From positions 123,162 through 187,161 of the forward strand of contig JADKIZ010000008.1 in NCBI GenBank assembly GCA_016722445.1: 64,000 nucleotides of DNA, written 5' to 3'. The number at the start of each line of letters is the position of its first letter. Position 1 is the first letter of the stretch. The notes under the pieces are model-generated. The model did not search any database. It was not told the origin of the DNA and saw only the letters and a program-made list of their open reading frames with translations. Below are positions 29,327-38,923 of this stretch, in pieces. The DNA is from Flavobacteriales bacterium (lineage in GTDB: Bacteria; Bacteroidota; Bacteroidia; Flavobacteriales_D; Sanyastnellaceae). Position numbers and translations under genes: made by a program.

Positions 29327-29812
29327 TTACTTCTTACCGTTTGCTTTTTCAATGGCCTTCAATTCTTGTTGCTGGCGATCCACAATCGCTTGACGTTCCA
29401 AAGGACCTATGATCGATCCATCTTCACGTAGCCAGAGTTTGGAATCTTGGTACCAACCTTTGAATGCGCGAACTTCTGCTGCGTAACTGGGTTCTTTTGG
29501 ATTCGGTTTTCGCTGTTCGCGTTCGATTTCGCGTTTGCTTTTTTCACCACCTTCACGTTCCTCTTCCAAACCGATTTCCTTTTCGAAGGTATCACCACCT
29601 TCCGATTCAAAAGGCTCTTCTGGCATTGCGCGATCTTTGAAGTATTCGCGGAAAGCTTCTACGGTTTCGTAGAAATTCGCGGTGGTATCATTCATCATTT
29701 GAATCCAGACCGGATTCTTTTCATAATTGATTTTCTTCGTTTTGGTTTGTGAAGAAGCATTTACCACACAGAGGACGAGTCCGGCTGCGATGAGCAAGAT
29801 TTTATTTTTCAT
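29327..29812 (-). CDS. Secreted charged small protein preceding the giant cargo gene
   Basis: A 161-residue protein with a signal peptide (KILLIAAGLVLCVVNASSQ). The mature part is very rich in Glu, Lys and Arg (EKEIGLEEEREGGEKSKREI) and ends in a coiled-coil-like helix. The N-terminal segment (NPVWIQMMNDTTANFYETVEAFREYFKDR) looks like a compact folded region. The next gene on the strand is the giant T9SS protein, starting within 10 bp of this stop, so the two are one operon. I believe similar small genes precede BNR-type T9SS proteins in other Bacteroidota, but I cannot check this here. The function is unknown; a role as partner or processing factor of the giant protein is an inference. Confidence 0.75.
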   Translation of the reverse strand: MKNKILLIAAGLVLCVVNASSQTKTKKINYEKNPVWIQMMNDTTANFYETVEAFREYFKDRAMPEEPFESEGGDTFEKEIGLEEEREGGEKSKREIEREQRKPNPKEPSYAAEVRAFKGWYQDSKLWLREDGSIIGPLERQAIVDRQQQELKAIEKANGKK

Positions 29813-30217
29813 CGAAAAAAATGAGTACGGTTATTTTGTTCCTAGGTAATTCCAACGCAGGCTAATCCTCACTTTGCGATGAAATTACGTGATAAGCACT
29901 GGTATCTTTTACCAGACAAAACAGGCACATCACACATTGAGAATTAGGGCATTGCAAGGTGCATCCGTTTGTTAAAATGAGGGGTTGTCAATTGAACGTG
30001 ATCGTGGATTCTTAAACGAGAGTTTTTATTTGGGAAAGCCTTGTTTACCTGATAAATGAATTGCTTAACATCAATTTTCCTAACGTTGTGAGTTTTGCTT
30101 GCTCATGATGAATCTCATTTTATGACTGTTGTATCCGCATCGGATCATGAGGCTATTATGAAAACTATGGCGATATTGAATAGAGTTGTTTTAGTTTTAA
30201 CCCATCAAACCAAAACC
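29813..30217. other. Divergent intergenic region
   Basis: About 400 bp between a leftward and a rightward gene. It must carry promoters for both, but I see no convincing TTTG-N19-TAnnTTTG pair, and no RNA gene. The open frame at 30095-30217 in front of the next gene is not expected to be translated. Confidence 0.4.
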
Positions 30218-31745
30218 ATGAAAGCCACACTAACCACCATCAGCATTTTTATCGCCCAATTCCTTTTCGCCCAATATGTCGGTTTGGATGACAGTTATGC
30301 CGGTGGCGACGGAATCTCTAGTCCAGCATTTGCAGGTGCTTCTAACAACTCACGATCGCATCACATGATTGTGGATGATTCGGATAATTCGTTTCATTTC
30401 GGATACACAGAACTCGATGGCAATTTCGCATTCAGTTGTGCTAAACTCAATTCATCTGGTAATTATGCTTCTGGTTTCGGTCAGTCTGGTCAGACCGTCA
30501 TTGGAACAGAATATGCCATCACATCGCTTGAAGGTGCGGATTTTTATCCTACAGGAAAAATCTTGATTTGTGGGACATTTTACGACGACAATTACCCCAA
30601 CTACGGTGGTGTGGTTTTTCGCATGAATACCAACGGAACACTTGATCCAACTTTTTCCAATGACCTTACCGGTTCATTTCTGCAAACCGAAGATGCTGAT
30701 TACAACATCACAGCGATCGGATGTAGTGTATTCGATAATTTAAAGTCAATTGCCGCTTTCACATATGAAGATCCGACGGTGGTGAGTTTGATGCTCGTCC
30801 GATTTACAGTTGCCGGAGATGAGGATTTGACATTCGATGATGATGGGATTTTGTTTGTGACGCTGAGCGATGCCCTTCGAGTTACAGATATCAAAGACGA
30901 TGGTACCAATATGTTTTATGTGGAACTTATGAGGGCTTTGATTCCAATATTGGTGTAATACTCAAGATAGATCAGAATGGAAATTTTGTGTCTGGTTTTG
31001 GCAACGGTGCCGATGCTCAGATCGGGAACACATCTGATACGTATGATCCGCAAGCCATACACGTAACCGATGAGGGAGATATTTTCGTGACCGGCAGCAC
31101 TGGTACTGGAGCTGCATTTGTTGCTAAAATGAATTTCACTGGAGACATGGACAACACTTTTGGTGATAATGGAATTGCATACTACAACAACACCACACAA
31201 CCTGTCGGACTTTCGCTATCCGTTACACCTGAAGGACTGGTAATGATTGCAGGAAAGGAAACGGATTCAGAAGGAATTGATCAATCATTTATCGCAAGAT
31301 TTAATAGCGACGGAACATCGGACGAATCCTTTGGCACAAACGCCATTTATTATCCTGAATTTGAATTTGAAGAAGATATCATACTTGGTCTACATGTATT
31401 GATGATGGCGATTTTCTCACAACAGGTTACGGTCATATGGCAGGCGATCCTGACCAATACATCTGCGCCAAATTCCATACGAGTGGAGTAGGATTAGAGC
31501 AATATAACCAATCTTGGCCAACGATCTATCCCAATCCGGTTACCGACGAATTATTCATTCGAACCAATGACCTTCGCATCATCACCATTCACCTTACAGA
31601 TGTGATGGGCAACATCATATTGACCAGCCAAATGAATAATCCACAAGCACGTATTGATCTCTCCTCACTGCCTTCCGGCATTTACCATGTGACGGCTACA
31701 GATGATCAGGGAAGGACGTGGACAAGGAGTGTGGTGAAGGGGTAG
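30218..31745 (+). CDS. T9SS protein with delta-60-like repeats, two frameshifts
   Basis: Rebuilt from three frames, this is a ~508-residue secreted protein. The start is the ATG at 30218, which begins a signal peptide (MKATLTTISIFIAQFLFAQ). The body has several copies of the 'delta-60' type motif, seen as RMNTNGTLDPTFSND, FTVAGDEDLTFDDDG, KMNFTGDMDNTFGDNG and RFNSDGTSDESFGTN, about 60 residues apart. The end has a type A sorting domain (PTIYPNPVTDELFIR ... GIYHVTATDDQGRTW). The frame breaks near 30925 (MFYV to YEGFDSNIGV) and near 31395 (EEDIILGL to DDGDFLTTGYGHMAGDPD). No function beyond surface display is evident. Confidence 0.78.
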
Positions 31746-31878
31746 AATATCCTGAAGAACAGTCATACACCTACGCAGTCAAGCATCAAAATGGATCTTC
31801 GTGTATCTGAAAACAAATTGTGTTCTTGGTAGCAAAACAGTTGAGTAAATCATTTTAAACTTTTCAAAAAGAAAAAGC

Positions 31879-33327
31879 TTAAATACCCTTCGCCACTTTC
31901 CAGGCATCATATTCATCGGCAATGGCTTTGTATAACAGTTCAGCCATTTTGCGGGCGCCAGCAGGAGTGAAGTGGGTATAGTCAGGGCCGGCATACGGCG
32001 GGTCGTTGGTGACCCATGAGACCATGGAGTTTTTGCCGCCCATTACTTCGTACATGTCCCAGAAAGCGCAACCTTCTTCAAGCGCGGCTTTCTTCATTCC
32101 ATCGCGAAGGTTTTCGAGGTATGGCCACGTTTGGTAAATACCATCGACAGTGGTTGACATATCCGATGGACCTATTACAATGATGGGAACACCTGGTGCG
32201 AGTTGTCTGAACTTGCGGATATGATCCCTGAAACTACTGCCGTAAGCTTCTGCATTGCTTGTGCCCGAAAGGAATGGGACAGCATTACCACCAAACTGTA
32301 GGATGATGAGCTCTGCATTTAACGCATCGATCATCGGCTTCATACTGGAATTGTTCACCCGTCTAAAGGCACCACCATCGTTTCCACGAAGAGCAATATT
32401 GCTCACGTTGATACCAGGTCCACCATGCAACTCGATGGCGTAAACATCAGGACTTTCTGTTCCGGAAAAATTGAATCGCAACTTACCGGCAGCTTTGAAA
32501 TTCCATGTTTTTTTCATGATGCCCTCAGCCGGCTGGATCATTTCATCCGTCAGAATTACACCATCTAAAGTTACTTGCAGTTGAAATGGTGAAGTGAAAT
32601 TTCCAAAATACATCCATGCTTCATTCCATTGTTTGCAAGCTGATAGTGACATACCAGATGGACGAAGTTCTATCCATGCTTTGGTTGTATCTGTCGAAGG
32701 TTCTGCATCTTTTTTCAACGGTGTTGTGAATCTACCAAATGAACACAAGATGCCAAAGTTGTTGTGGTTCACTTTACCATTGTCGAAACCATAGGAAGTA
32801 TAACGTTTCCAGTTTTCACTTTGAGTTTGTGCAATGTTGGCCGATGCTGCCACTGGAACTGGTGCAACCAATCCCGGACCATTGCCACCGAATTTTTCCT
32901 GCAGTTTTTGACGCAACACATTTGTCATGCGATCAACTTCAATCTGCGAATCTCCATAATGAAAAACATGTATTCTTTTGTTTTGCGCTTTGGAACTATC
33001 ACAAGCTTCGAAGAAACGAAACAGGGGAGAAGAGTCACCATTCGAGAATTGCAATGATGCGATATTCTCTTTGCGCTGCACGGTTAAATTAGTATCTGCA
33101 GCCAAAGAATCAGCCGACAAATTCAATGAGTCGAATTGTGCTAAAAATTGTTCTACATCCTGAATTTTTCTTTCACCAATAGAATCGGTTACAGCAGGAC
33201 TTCCAAACCGAAGTTTTAATCCAGCAATATGAATACCGTCAACAGGGAATATCCACATCAGTCCCTGACATGCGAGACCAACGGCCACAAGGGCGAATAG
33301 GGTGATATGCGGTCTGATGATTTTCAA
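31879..33327 (-). CDS. SGNH/GDSL-type hydrolase, membrane-anchored
   Basis: A 482-residue protein with one N-terminal hydrophobic segment (ITLFALVAVGLACQGLMWIF) that serves as anchor or signal. The SGNH blocks are visible: HVFHYGDSQIEVDR (block I Ser), a central Gly (GGNGPGLVAP region), LIILQFGGNAV (block III Asn) and PDYTHFTPAG (block V Asp and His). Such proteins deacylate or transfer acyl groups on polysaccharides or lipids, and Bacteroidota members often partner with an MBOAT acyltransferase; none is adjacent here. The final CDS of the leftward group after the OmpA-like gene starts 13 bp after that gene's end, so they are probably co-transcribed. Confidence 0.85.
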   Translation of the reverse strand: MKIIRPHITLFALVAVGLACQGLMWIFPVDGIHIAGLKLRFGSPAVTDSIGERKIQDVEQFLAQFDSLNLSADSLAADTNLTVQRKENIASLQFSNGDSSPLFRFFEACDSSKAQNKRIHVFHYGDSQIEVDRMTNVLRQKLQEKFGGNGPGLVAPVPVAASANIAQTQSENWKRYTSYGFDNGKVNHNNFGILCSFGRFTTPLKKDAEPSTDTTKAWIELRPSGMSLSACKQWNEAWMYFGNFTSPFQLQVTLDGVILTDEMIQPAEGIMKKTWNFKAAGKLRFNFSGTESPDVYAIELHGGPGINVSNIALRGNDGGAFRRVNNSSMKPMIDALNAELIILQFGGNAVPFLSGTSNAEAYGSSFRDHIRKFRQLAPGVPIIVIGPSDMSTTVDGIYQTWPYLENLRDGMKKAALEEGCAFWDMYEVMGGKNSMVSWVTNDPPYAGPDYTHFTPAGARKMAELLYKAIADEYDAWKVAKGI

Positions 33328-33339
33328 CAGAGCGGAAAA

Positions 33340-35288
33340 TTACTGGACAATTTTAAACTCCGTTCTCCTGTTTTTTGCACGACCTTCATCGGTATCATTT
33401 GTCGCAACAGGAAGTGTTTCTCCATAACCTTTGGAAGAAAGTCGTGAGGCTTCGATACCATGTTTCACCAAAAATTCCACCACACTGGCTGCGCGGTTAT
33501 TGCTGAGCGTCATATTGGCTTCATCACTTCCGACATTATCGGTATGTCCACCAATCTCTATTTTTTATCGGGATTCGCACGCAATAGATCGGCGAGTTTA
33601 TTCAACTCCACCATCGACTCTGGTTTCAAATCCCATTTGTTGGTTTCGAAGAAAACATTGTTCAAGACGATAGAAGCACCAGGGCGCAATTTCTGTAATT
33701 GGATTTCGAGTTTATAAGGTTCAAGACTCTTATAGTTCTTCAGAGAAAAATTTTCCGAGTGAAAGAGATAACCATCTTTGTTCACATTGAGTGCGTAATC
33801 TTTACCAGAAGGAATACACAACAAAAACTCACCTGTACCTTGATTGGAATAGGATTCGATCATCAGTTTACCCGTTTCCAGGTCGATCAATTCAAGATGT
33901 GCTTCTAGTTTTTTGAAACTGAGTTTGTCCGTCACAATACCTTTCACATAAGTCACAGGGACTGGTCTGGCCTTTTCATGCAATTCAAATGAATAGAGAT
34001 CAAGTCCGCCAAAACCGCCTTCACGATCACTGGCGAATAAGGCAATTTTTCCCTTTGCACTCACCTGAATTGAATTCTCATCCTTATAGGTGTTGATGGG
34101 ATAACCAAGATTGACCGGAGAATCCCAATCACCACTTGGCAACATGCGCGACATATAGATATCGAGCCCACCCATCCCTGAGTGTCCATTGCTGCTGAAG
34201 TACATGGTTTGACCATCCGGATGGATCATCACACTTTCCTCTTCAAATATCGTATTCACTTTACCGGGCGCTTTCATTGGTGAAGACCAACGGTTATTTT
34301 CATCGAGGTAACTGTAATAAATATCCTGTTCTTTGATTCCACTAGCAGTTCTTTTTCCCCGGATAAAATATAATGTTCTCCCGTTCGCAGAAAAACTTGG
34401 TTGACTTTCCCATGTACCCGTATTGACAGGGTTTCCTATGTTTTGTGCCGGAGCCCAACCATTGCCGGTTCTGGTGGAGTAAAACAAGTCACAGCTACCC
34501 ATACCGGTGCGATCGCCTCCCCATGTACCATCACCCATTTCACAAGCAGTAAAAATGAGCATTTGTCCATCTGCACTTAAAGTGGGTGCACCTTCGTTGT
34601 TTTTGGTGTTGATTTCTTTTACAGGCACAGCAGTATTCCATTTGTCATTCGATTTGCCAGTGATGTAAAAATCTTCTTGTGCCTGCATGTAAGCACTTTC
34701 ATCTTTCACGAGACGAGTAAAGAGTAAGGTTTGTTCATCTGCAGTGATACAGGGATAATATTCATTGCGATCCGTATTGACCGCAGCACCAAGATTTTTT
34801 GGATCGAAAGGGACCGGTTGTGCGAGGGCTCTTTTGGCAAAAACGCAGCTTGAAATGAGCAATTGCGCACGTTTTTCCTGTTGAACGCTCTCTTTTGGAT
34901 ACTTCATGAATTTCGTAATGGAAGTCTCGGTTTGTTCGTAGTCTCCTTGAGCGAAATAGCATTCAGCCAACATCATCCAACCAGCGGGATAAAAAGTTTC
35001 ATCGGTCGCCAATGCTTGCTTGAGCGGAGTGATGGCCTTGGTTGTTTGTCCACTTTCATCATACACCTGAGCCAGCATAAACTGCGCTTCGATGAATTCC
35101 GGTTTGTCCTTCACCAGCGCTTCCAATTGCGTTTGAGCAGCAGGTAAGTCATGCATTTGATAAGCATGAATAGCATCCTCATATTGTTTGATGGCCTTTT
35201 TGTCTTTGATGGAATAGGTAGGTTTGGGCTGCGCAAAAGCGGCAAGACTAAACAAGCCGCATAAAGTGATGGTAAATATGATTCTCAT
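33340..35288 (-). CDS. OmpA-family protein with TPR and PD40 domains (one frameshift)
   Basis: About 650 residues after correction. MRIIFTITLCGLFSLAAFAQ is a signal peptide. Residues ~25-130 are TPR-like (AQTQLEALVKDKPEFIEAQFMLAQVYDE-type helices). Residues ~170-430 hold PD40 repeats (PTLSADGQMLIFTA, PSFSANGRTLYFIRG, SVMIHPDGQTMYFSSNGHSGMGGLDIY). A carboxypeptidase-regulatory-like segment follows (KGIVTDKLSFKKLEAHLELID), then an OmpA peptidoglycan-binding domain (VFFETNKWDLKPESM ...). The frame breaks at a run of six A residues near 33559-33564: one added A restores IEIGGHTDNVGSDEANM, LSNNRAASVVEFL and GRAKNRRTEFKI. This architecture is widespread in Bacteroidota and often linked to T9SS/PorP gene sets. 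Confidence 0.9.
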
Positions 35289-35422
35289 TTCGAATGGTGT
35301 AGAAGTAACAAAACAACTATCGAGCCTAAAGTAGAACGGTGGAATCGTCCCGATCTGATGCTCTGTTTAAAGTATTAACACCCCCATCATGGAAAAAGGG
35401 TGAAGGGGATTTCTCTCCAAAC

Positions 35423-35452
35423 TTGTCTGAAGGAGTCAATTGATTAGCTTTG
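35423..35452 (+). promoter_or_regulatory. Promoter of the EGF-like lipoprotein gene
   Basis: TTG (35423-35425) and TAGCTTTG (35445-35452) are 19 bp apart, a good match to the Bacteroidota promoter. The ATG is 26 bp downstream. Confidence 0.55.
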
Positions 35453-35478
35453 CGCCACCAAATAATAATCAAAACCAA

Positions 35479-35979
35479 ATGAAAACTTTTTCAAAAATTA
35501 TTCTGATGTGCATGACATTCGCTGCACTCGCTATCGTTTCCTGTAAAAAAGAAGATCCAGATCCATGTGAAAATGTAACTTGTCAGAACGGCGGTTCATG
35601 TAACAATGGTTCATGCAGCTGTGCTACTGGTTATGAAGGCGCAACTTGCGGAACAGAACAACGTGCTAAATTCATTGGCTCATTCTCTGCTTCTGAATCA
35701 TGTACTTCAGGTAACTACAACTATTCATTCACTGTATCAAATTCTGGAACAGGTGTATCAAATGTTGTATTGACAAACTTCGGTGGTGTAACAGGAACTT
35801 TGAGCGCTACTATCAGCGGTAGTTCTATCACTATTCCAAGTCAGACGATCGATGTAACTGGCGTAGCTGTTACATTCAGCGGTTCAGGTCAGATCAGCGG
35901 AAACATCATGACGATCAGCTATACACTGAGCGCAAACGGTGGTTCAGATCCTTGCACTGCAACTTGCACAAAGAACTAA
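35479..35979 (+). CDS. EGF-like-domain lipoprotein
   Basis: A 166-residue lipoprotein: MKTFSKIILMCMTFAALAIVSC ends in a lipobox Cys. The first part of the mature protein is a compact EGF-like module (CENVTCQNGGSC, NNGSCSCATGYEGATC) with six Cys in the usual order. The rest (~residues 65-160) is a Ser/Thr/Gly-rich beta-sandwich of a type frequent in Bacteroidota lipoproteins. The promoter position excludes the upstream in-frame ATG at 35440. A strong terminator follows, so the gene is monocistronic. EGF-like modules in bacterial lipoproteins are usually thought to mediate binding; no partner is visible. Confidence 0.85.
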   Translation: MKTFSKIILMCMTFAALAIVSCKKEDPDPCENVTCQNGGSCNNGSCSCATGYEGATCGTEQRAKFIGSFSASESCTSGNYNYSFTVSNSGTGVSNVVLTNFGGVTGTLSATISGSSITIPSQTIDVTGVAVTFSGSGQISGNIMTISYTLSANGGSDPCTATCTKN

Positions 35980-36002
35980 GAAATTCTTTCAGATGAATAA
36001 AA

Positions 36003-36030
36003 GGGCCGCTTCATAGCGGTCCTTTTTTTT
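36003..36030 (+). terminator. Rho-independent terminator
   Basis: An 8-bp stem (GGGCCGCT/AGCGGTCC with one G-T pair) and a TCAT loop are followed by eight T residues, 24 bp after the lipoprotein stop. Confidence 0.85.
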
Positions 36031-36039
36031 ATCGGGCTA

Positions 36040-36660
36040 CAGAAGGTGGCCCGACTAATCCTCCCCAGCACTGTCGTCATTCCTCTTCGTGCAGCGAAGA
36101 GGAACTTACTATAACGCAATCGCTAAACCTACCTTAACTCAAAGCTGACCCCACAATCAAACCGTCGTCATTCCTCTTCGCGTTGCATTCATGCGATAGT
36201 ACTGGCGGATGAATTTAGGCATATGGGATGATGGTTCCTCTTCGCTGCGCAATGTTTTGATAGTACTAGCGGATGATTGTGGGCAAATGTGATCATAGGT
36301 TCCTCTTCGCTGCGCCATGTTTTGAAAGTATAGGCGGATGATTGTGGGCAAATGTGATCATAGGTTCCTCTTCGCTGCGCAAAGAGGAATGACGACGATA
36401 TAGGATGTTTAGCCGCCTTCGGCGGTCTGTGAAATGCTATGAAAAAGGGGGGGCTGAACTACTTGCAAAATGTTTGTGTTTTGAAGATATGGCGAATTGA
36501 GGCAAATGGGATGATGGTTCCTCTTCGCTGCTCAATGTTTTGATAGTACTAGCGGATGATTGTGGGCAAAAGTGATCATAGGTTCCTCTTCGCTGCGCGA
36601 AGAGGAATGACGGCGTTGGGGTGGATCATTAGCCACCTTCGGCGGTCTGTGAGTAAGTTT
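36040..36660. repeat. Palindromic/65-bp tandem repeat block, copy A
   Basis: The block opens with GGTGGCCCGACTAATCC, then TTCCTCTTCG-hairpins (TTCCTCTTCGTGCAGCGAAGAGGAA), then ~65-bp units of the form GGTTCCTCTTCGCTGCGC...GCGGATGATTGTGGGCA...TGATCATA, and hairpins AGCCGCCTTCGGCGG. It ends in another TTCCTCTTCGC/GCGAAGAGGAA hairpin. The order is nearly the same as in copy B (37176-37905). The 65-bp period is not a multiple of 3, so the open frames inside are not genes. Confidence 0.85.
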
Positions 36661-36669
36661 TTAGGCGAG

Positions 36670-37005
36670 TTATGGGGTGGAATTTTTGTCGAATTTGGGG
36701 GGAGAGCAAATTTTGTTTGAAACAAATAAGTTGATTTTTTGAGGATTGAAGGAAGCGATCAACTCTTCCTTTTTTGTTCTGGTGAATGCCTTAATTCTCT
36801 TTTCCCGCTTAATGGCATCAACGATGCTTTCAAATTCTTCATAATAGATGAGAAAGTAGACATGATACTGACTAGTGAATCCCGTATTTTTCTTATTCAC
36901 GTGTTCACCGCATCTTCTAACCAGATTATTGGTTACTCCAACATACAAAACAGTCCTCGTATAATTAGATAAGATGTACACATACCCTTTTCGATGATAA
37001 CTCAT
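36670..37005 (-). CDS. GIY-YIG nuclease family protein
   Basis: A 111-residue single-domain GIY-YIG protein. The core reads GYVYILSNYTRTVLYVGVT (the GIY...YIG analogue is VYI...YVG), then NNLVRRCGEHVNKK with the conserved Arg, and FESIVDAIKREKRIKAFTR with the catalytic Glu region of this subfamily. The start is taken at MSYHRKGYVYIL, since the 40 residues upstream do not resemble the family. It sits between two near-duplicate repeat blocks and has no operon partner. Small GIY-YIG proteins of this type are common in Bacteroidota, often in several copies; cellular function is not established. Intactness suggests it is expressed. Confidence 0.88.
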   Translation of the reverse strand: MSYHRKGYVYILSNYTRTVLYVGVTNNLVRRCGEHVNKKNTGFTSQYHVYFLIYYEEFESIVDAIKREKRIKAFTRTKKEELIASFNPQKINLFVSNKICSPPKFDKNSTP

Positions 37006-37175
37006 ATGATCAAACCTTTGCGAATGCAAATGGAATAGATCAGGGGCAAAAAGACGTGAAGTAGTTATTCCAATCTGATATAAAACATGCTCCATTTGGA
37101 CCATGTCGCCAAATACTCCAATCAAATAATATATGTCCCATACACATAACCAACATCAAAGTACAACCTCACCTT

Positions 37176-37905
37176 GTCAGATCGGGCCACCGAAGGTGGC
37201 CCGACTAATCCTCCCCAGCACTGTCGTCATTCCTCTTCGCGCAGCGAAGAGGAACCTACTATAACGCAATCACTAAACTTACCTTAACTCAAAGCTGACC
37301 CCCCAATCAAACCGTCGTCATTCCTCTTCGCGTTGCATCCATGCGATAGTACTGGCGGATGAATTTAGGCATATGGGATGATGGTTCCTTTTCGCTGCCC
37401 AAAGTTTTGATAGTAATGGCGGATGATTGTGGGCAGATGTGATCATAGGTTCCTCTTCGCTGCGCCATGTTTTGATAGTAATGGCGGATGATTGTGGGCA
37501 GATGTGATCATAGGTTCCTCTTCGCTGCGCCATGTTTTGAAAGTATAGGCGGATGATTGTGGGCAAATGTGATCATAGGTTCCTCTTCGCTGCGCGAAGA
37601 GGAATGACGACGATATAGGGGATGTTTAGCCGCCTTCGGCGGTCTTTGAAGTGCTATGAAAAGGGGAGGGCTGAACGACTTGAAATATGTTGTGTATTGA
37701 AGATATGGCTCATTTAGGCAAAAGGGATGATGGTTCCTCTTCGCTGCGCAAAGCTTAGATAATACTAGCGGATGATTGTGGGCAAAAGTGATCATAGGTT
37801 CCTCTTCGCTGCGCGAAGAGGAATGACGACGATATAGGGGATGTTTAGCCGCCTTCGGTGGTCTGTGATGTTCTATGAAAAAGGGGAGGGCTGAAAGACT
37901 TGTGA
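37176..37905. repeat. Palindromic/65-bp tandem repeat block, copy B
   Basis: This block repeats copy A with small differences. The GGTTCC of successive units falls at 37383, 37448, 37513 and 37578, an exact 65-bp spacing. It then has two rounds of hairpin TTCCTCTTCGCTGCGCGAAGAGG, AGCCGCCTTCGG(C/T)GG and a GGGGAGGGCTGAA segment. It has one more 65-bp unit than copy A. It is non-coding. Confidence 0.85.
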
Positions 37906-37989
37906 AATGTGTTTGATTTGAAGATATGATTCATGTTGATCGTGCAAAGTACATCCTGCAATCATGAATATTAAATCCGAAATTGGGAA

Positions 37990-38021
37990 TAAAAAAAAAG
38001 GGATTCACGTCGAATCCCTTT
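37990..38021 (-). terminator. Second leftward terminator
   Basis: A perfect 10-bp stem AAAGGGATTC/GAATCCCTTT with a 5-base loop. On the minus strand it is followed by a run of nine T. It lies about 150 bp beyond the response-regulator terminator. Confidence 0.8.
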
Positions 38022-38138
38022 CTGTAAACCTGCAAGGAAAATTTTGAAACCAACGCAGTTCTGGAATAACTGCGCAACCATATATAAGACGGTACCTAAA
38101 ATGGATGGTTGCCACTTTTTTTTTCGTTAAATTCGAAA

Positions 38139-38178
38139 AAACTCTGAAATGCCAGGTTTTACTGGTATTTCAGAGTTT
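38139..38178 (-). terminator. Terminator of the response-regulator transcript
   Basis: A 17-bp stem AAACTCTGAAATgCCAG with one G-T pair and a 6-base loop starts at the stop codon of the response regulator. On the minus strand it ends in six T. Confidence 0.85.
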
Positions 38179-38887
38179 AGTTTTTGAGGTGGGGATTGGT
38201 AAAACGATATCCGACACTACGTACGGAATGAAAATAAATGGGATTTCGACTATCAGGTTCGAAGTGTTTTCGAAAGGCCAGTATATAATTGTCGATGGTA
38301 CGTGTACTTGGAAATACATCATAACCCCATATTTTCTCTAAAATTTCCTCTCTGCTCACCACTTCGCCCTGGCGCTGTATAAGCAGTTTTAGAAGCATGG
38401 ATTCTTTCTTAGAAATCTCGATTTCCTGACCGTTCAAGTCGCGGATAGTGAAATGGAGAAAATTGATGTGATTTGGTCCGAAGGAATAATCTTGCAGCTC
38501 AGCCAATGCGTGATTGCTGTCATGTCTGCGAATCAATTTAGAAATTCGAAGCAGTAATTCCTCGAGATCAAAAGGTTTGGCCAGATAATCATCACCGCCA
38601 ATTTTGAGTCCTTCTACCCGGTCTTTTCCAGTACCCTTTGCCGAAAGGAAAAGAATCGGGGTATTATTTCCTTCTAAACGCACCGTCTGACAAACAGAGA
38701 ATCCATCAAGTTGCGGGATCATCACATCCAGAATAGCCAGATCAAAAGCCTGATTTCGGAATTTGGTCAATGCGTCAGGACCATTGCTCACATGAACAAC
38801 GTGGTAACCCTCTAGAGCGAGCTTCATCTGAAGTGCAGATGCAAGACTTTCCTCATCCTCAACTAAAAGGATTCTATATTGATTCAA
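38177..38887 (-). CDS. OmpR/PhoB-family response regulator
   Basis: A 236-residue two-component response regulator. The receiver domain (residues ~4-118) has the acidic pair Glu10-Asp11, the phospho-acceptor Asp54 (LDVMIP), Ser82 and Lys104 (LAKPF). The C-terminal winged-helix domain (~145-230) has the usual KKESMLLKLLIQRQGEVVSRE, RTIDNYILAFRKHFE and VRSVGYRF. No histidine kinase gene is adjacent, so it is an orphan in this window. It is the last gene of the leftward run from yajC/DUF1573 to here. Target genes are unknown. Confidence 0.93.
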   Translation of the reverse strand: MNQYRILLVEDEESLASALQMKLALEGYHVVHVSNGPDALTKFRNQAFDLAILDVMIPQLDGFSVCQTVRLEGNNTPILFLSAKGTGKDRVEGLKIGGDDYLAKPFDLEELLLRISKLIRRHDSNHALAELQDYSFGPNHINFLHFTIRDLNGQEIEISKKESMLLKLLIQRQGEVVSREEILEKIWGYDVFPSTRTIDNYILAFRKHFEPDSRNPIYFHSVRSVGYRFTNPHLKN

Positions 38888-38923
38888 AATTCAGTGGTTT
38901 TATATCTCGTTGGCACAGATGGC

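Noticed and set aside
37383..37600. CRISPR array
   Set aside because: The 65-bp units are contiguous and wholly repeated, with no unique spacers between short repeats, and no cas genes are present.
36157..37795. Arg/Ser-rich minus-strand open frames (MPTIIRLYFQNMAQRRG...) in the repeat blocks
   Set aside because: The unit is 65 bp, not a multiple of three, so the frames are a by-product of repetition.
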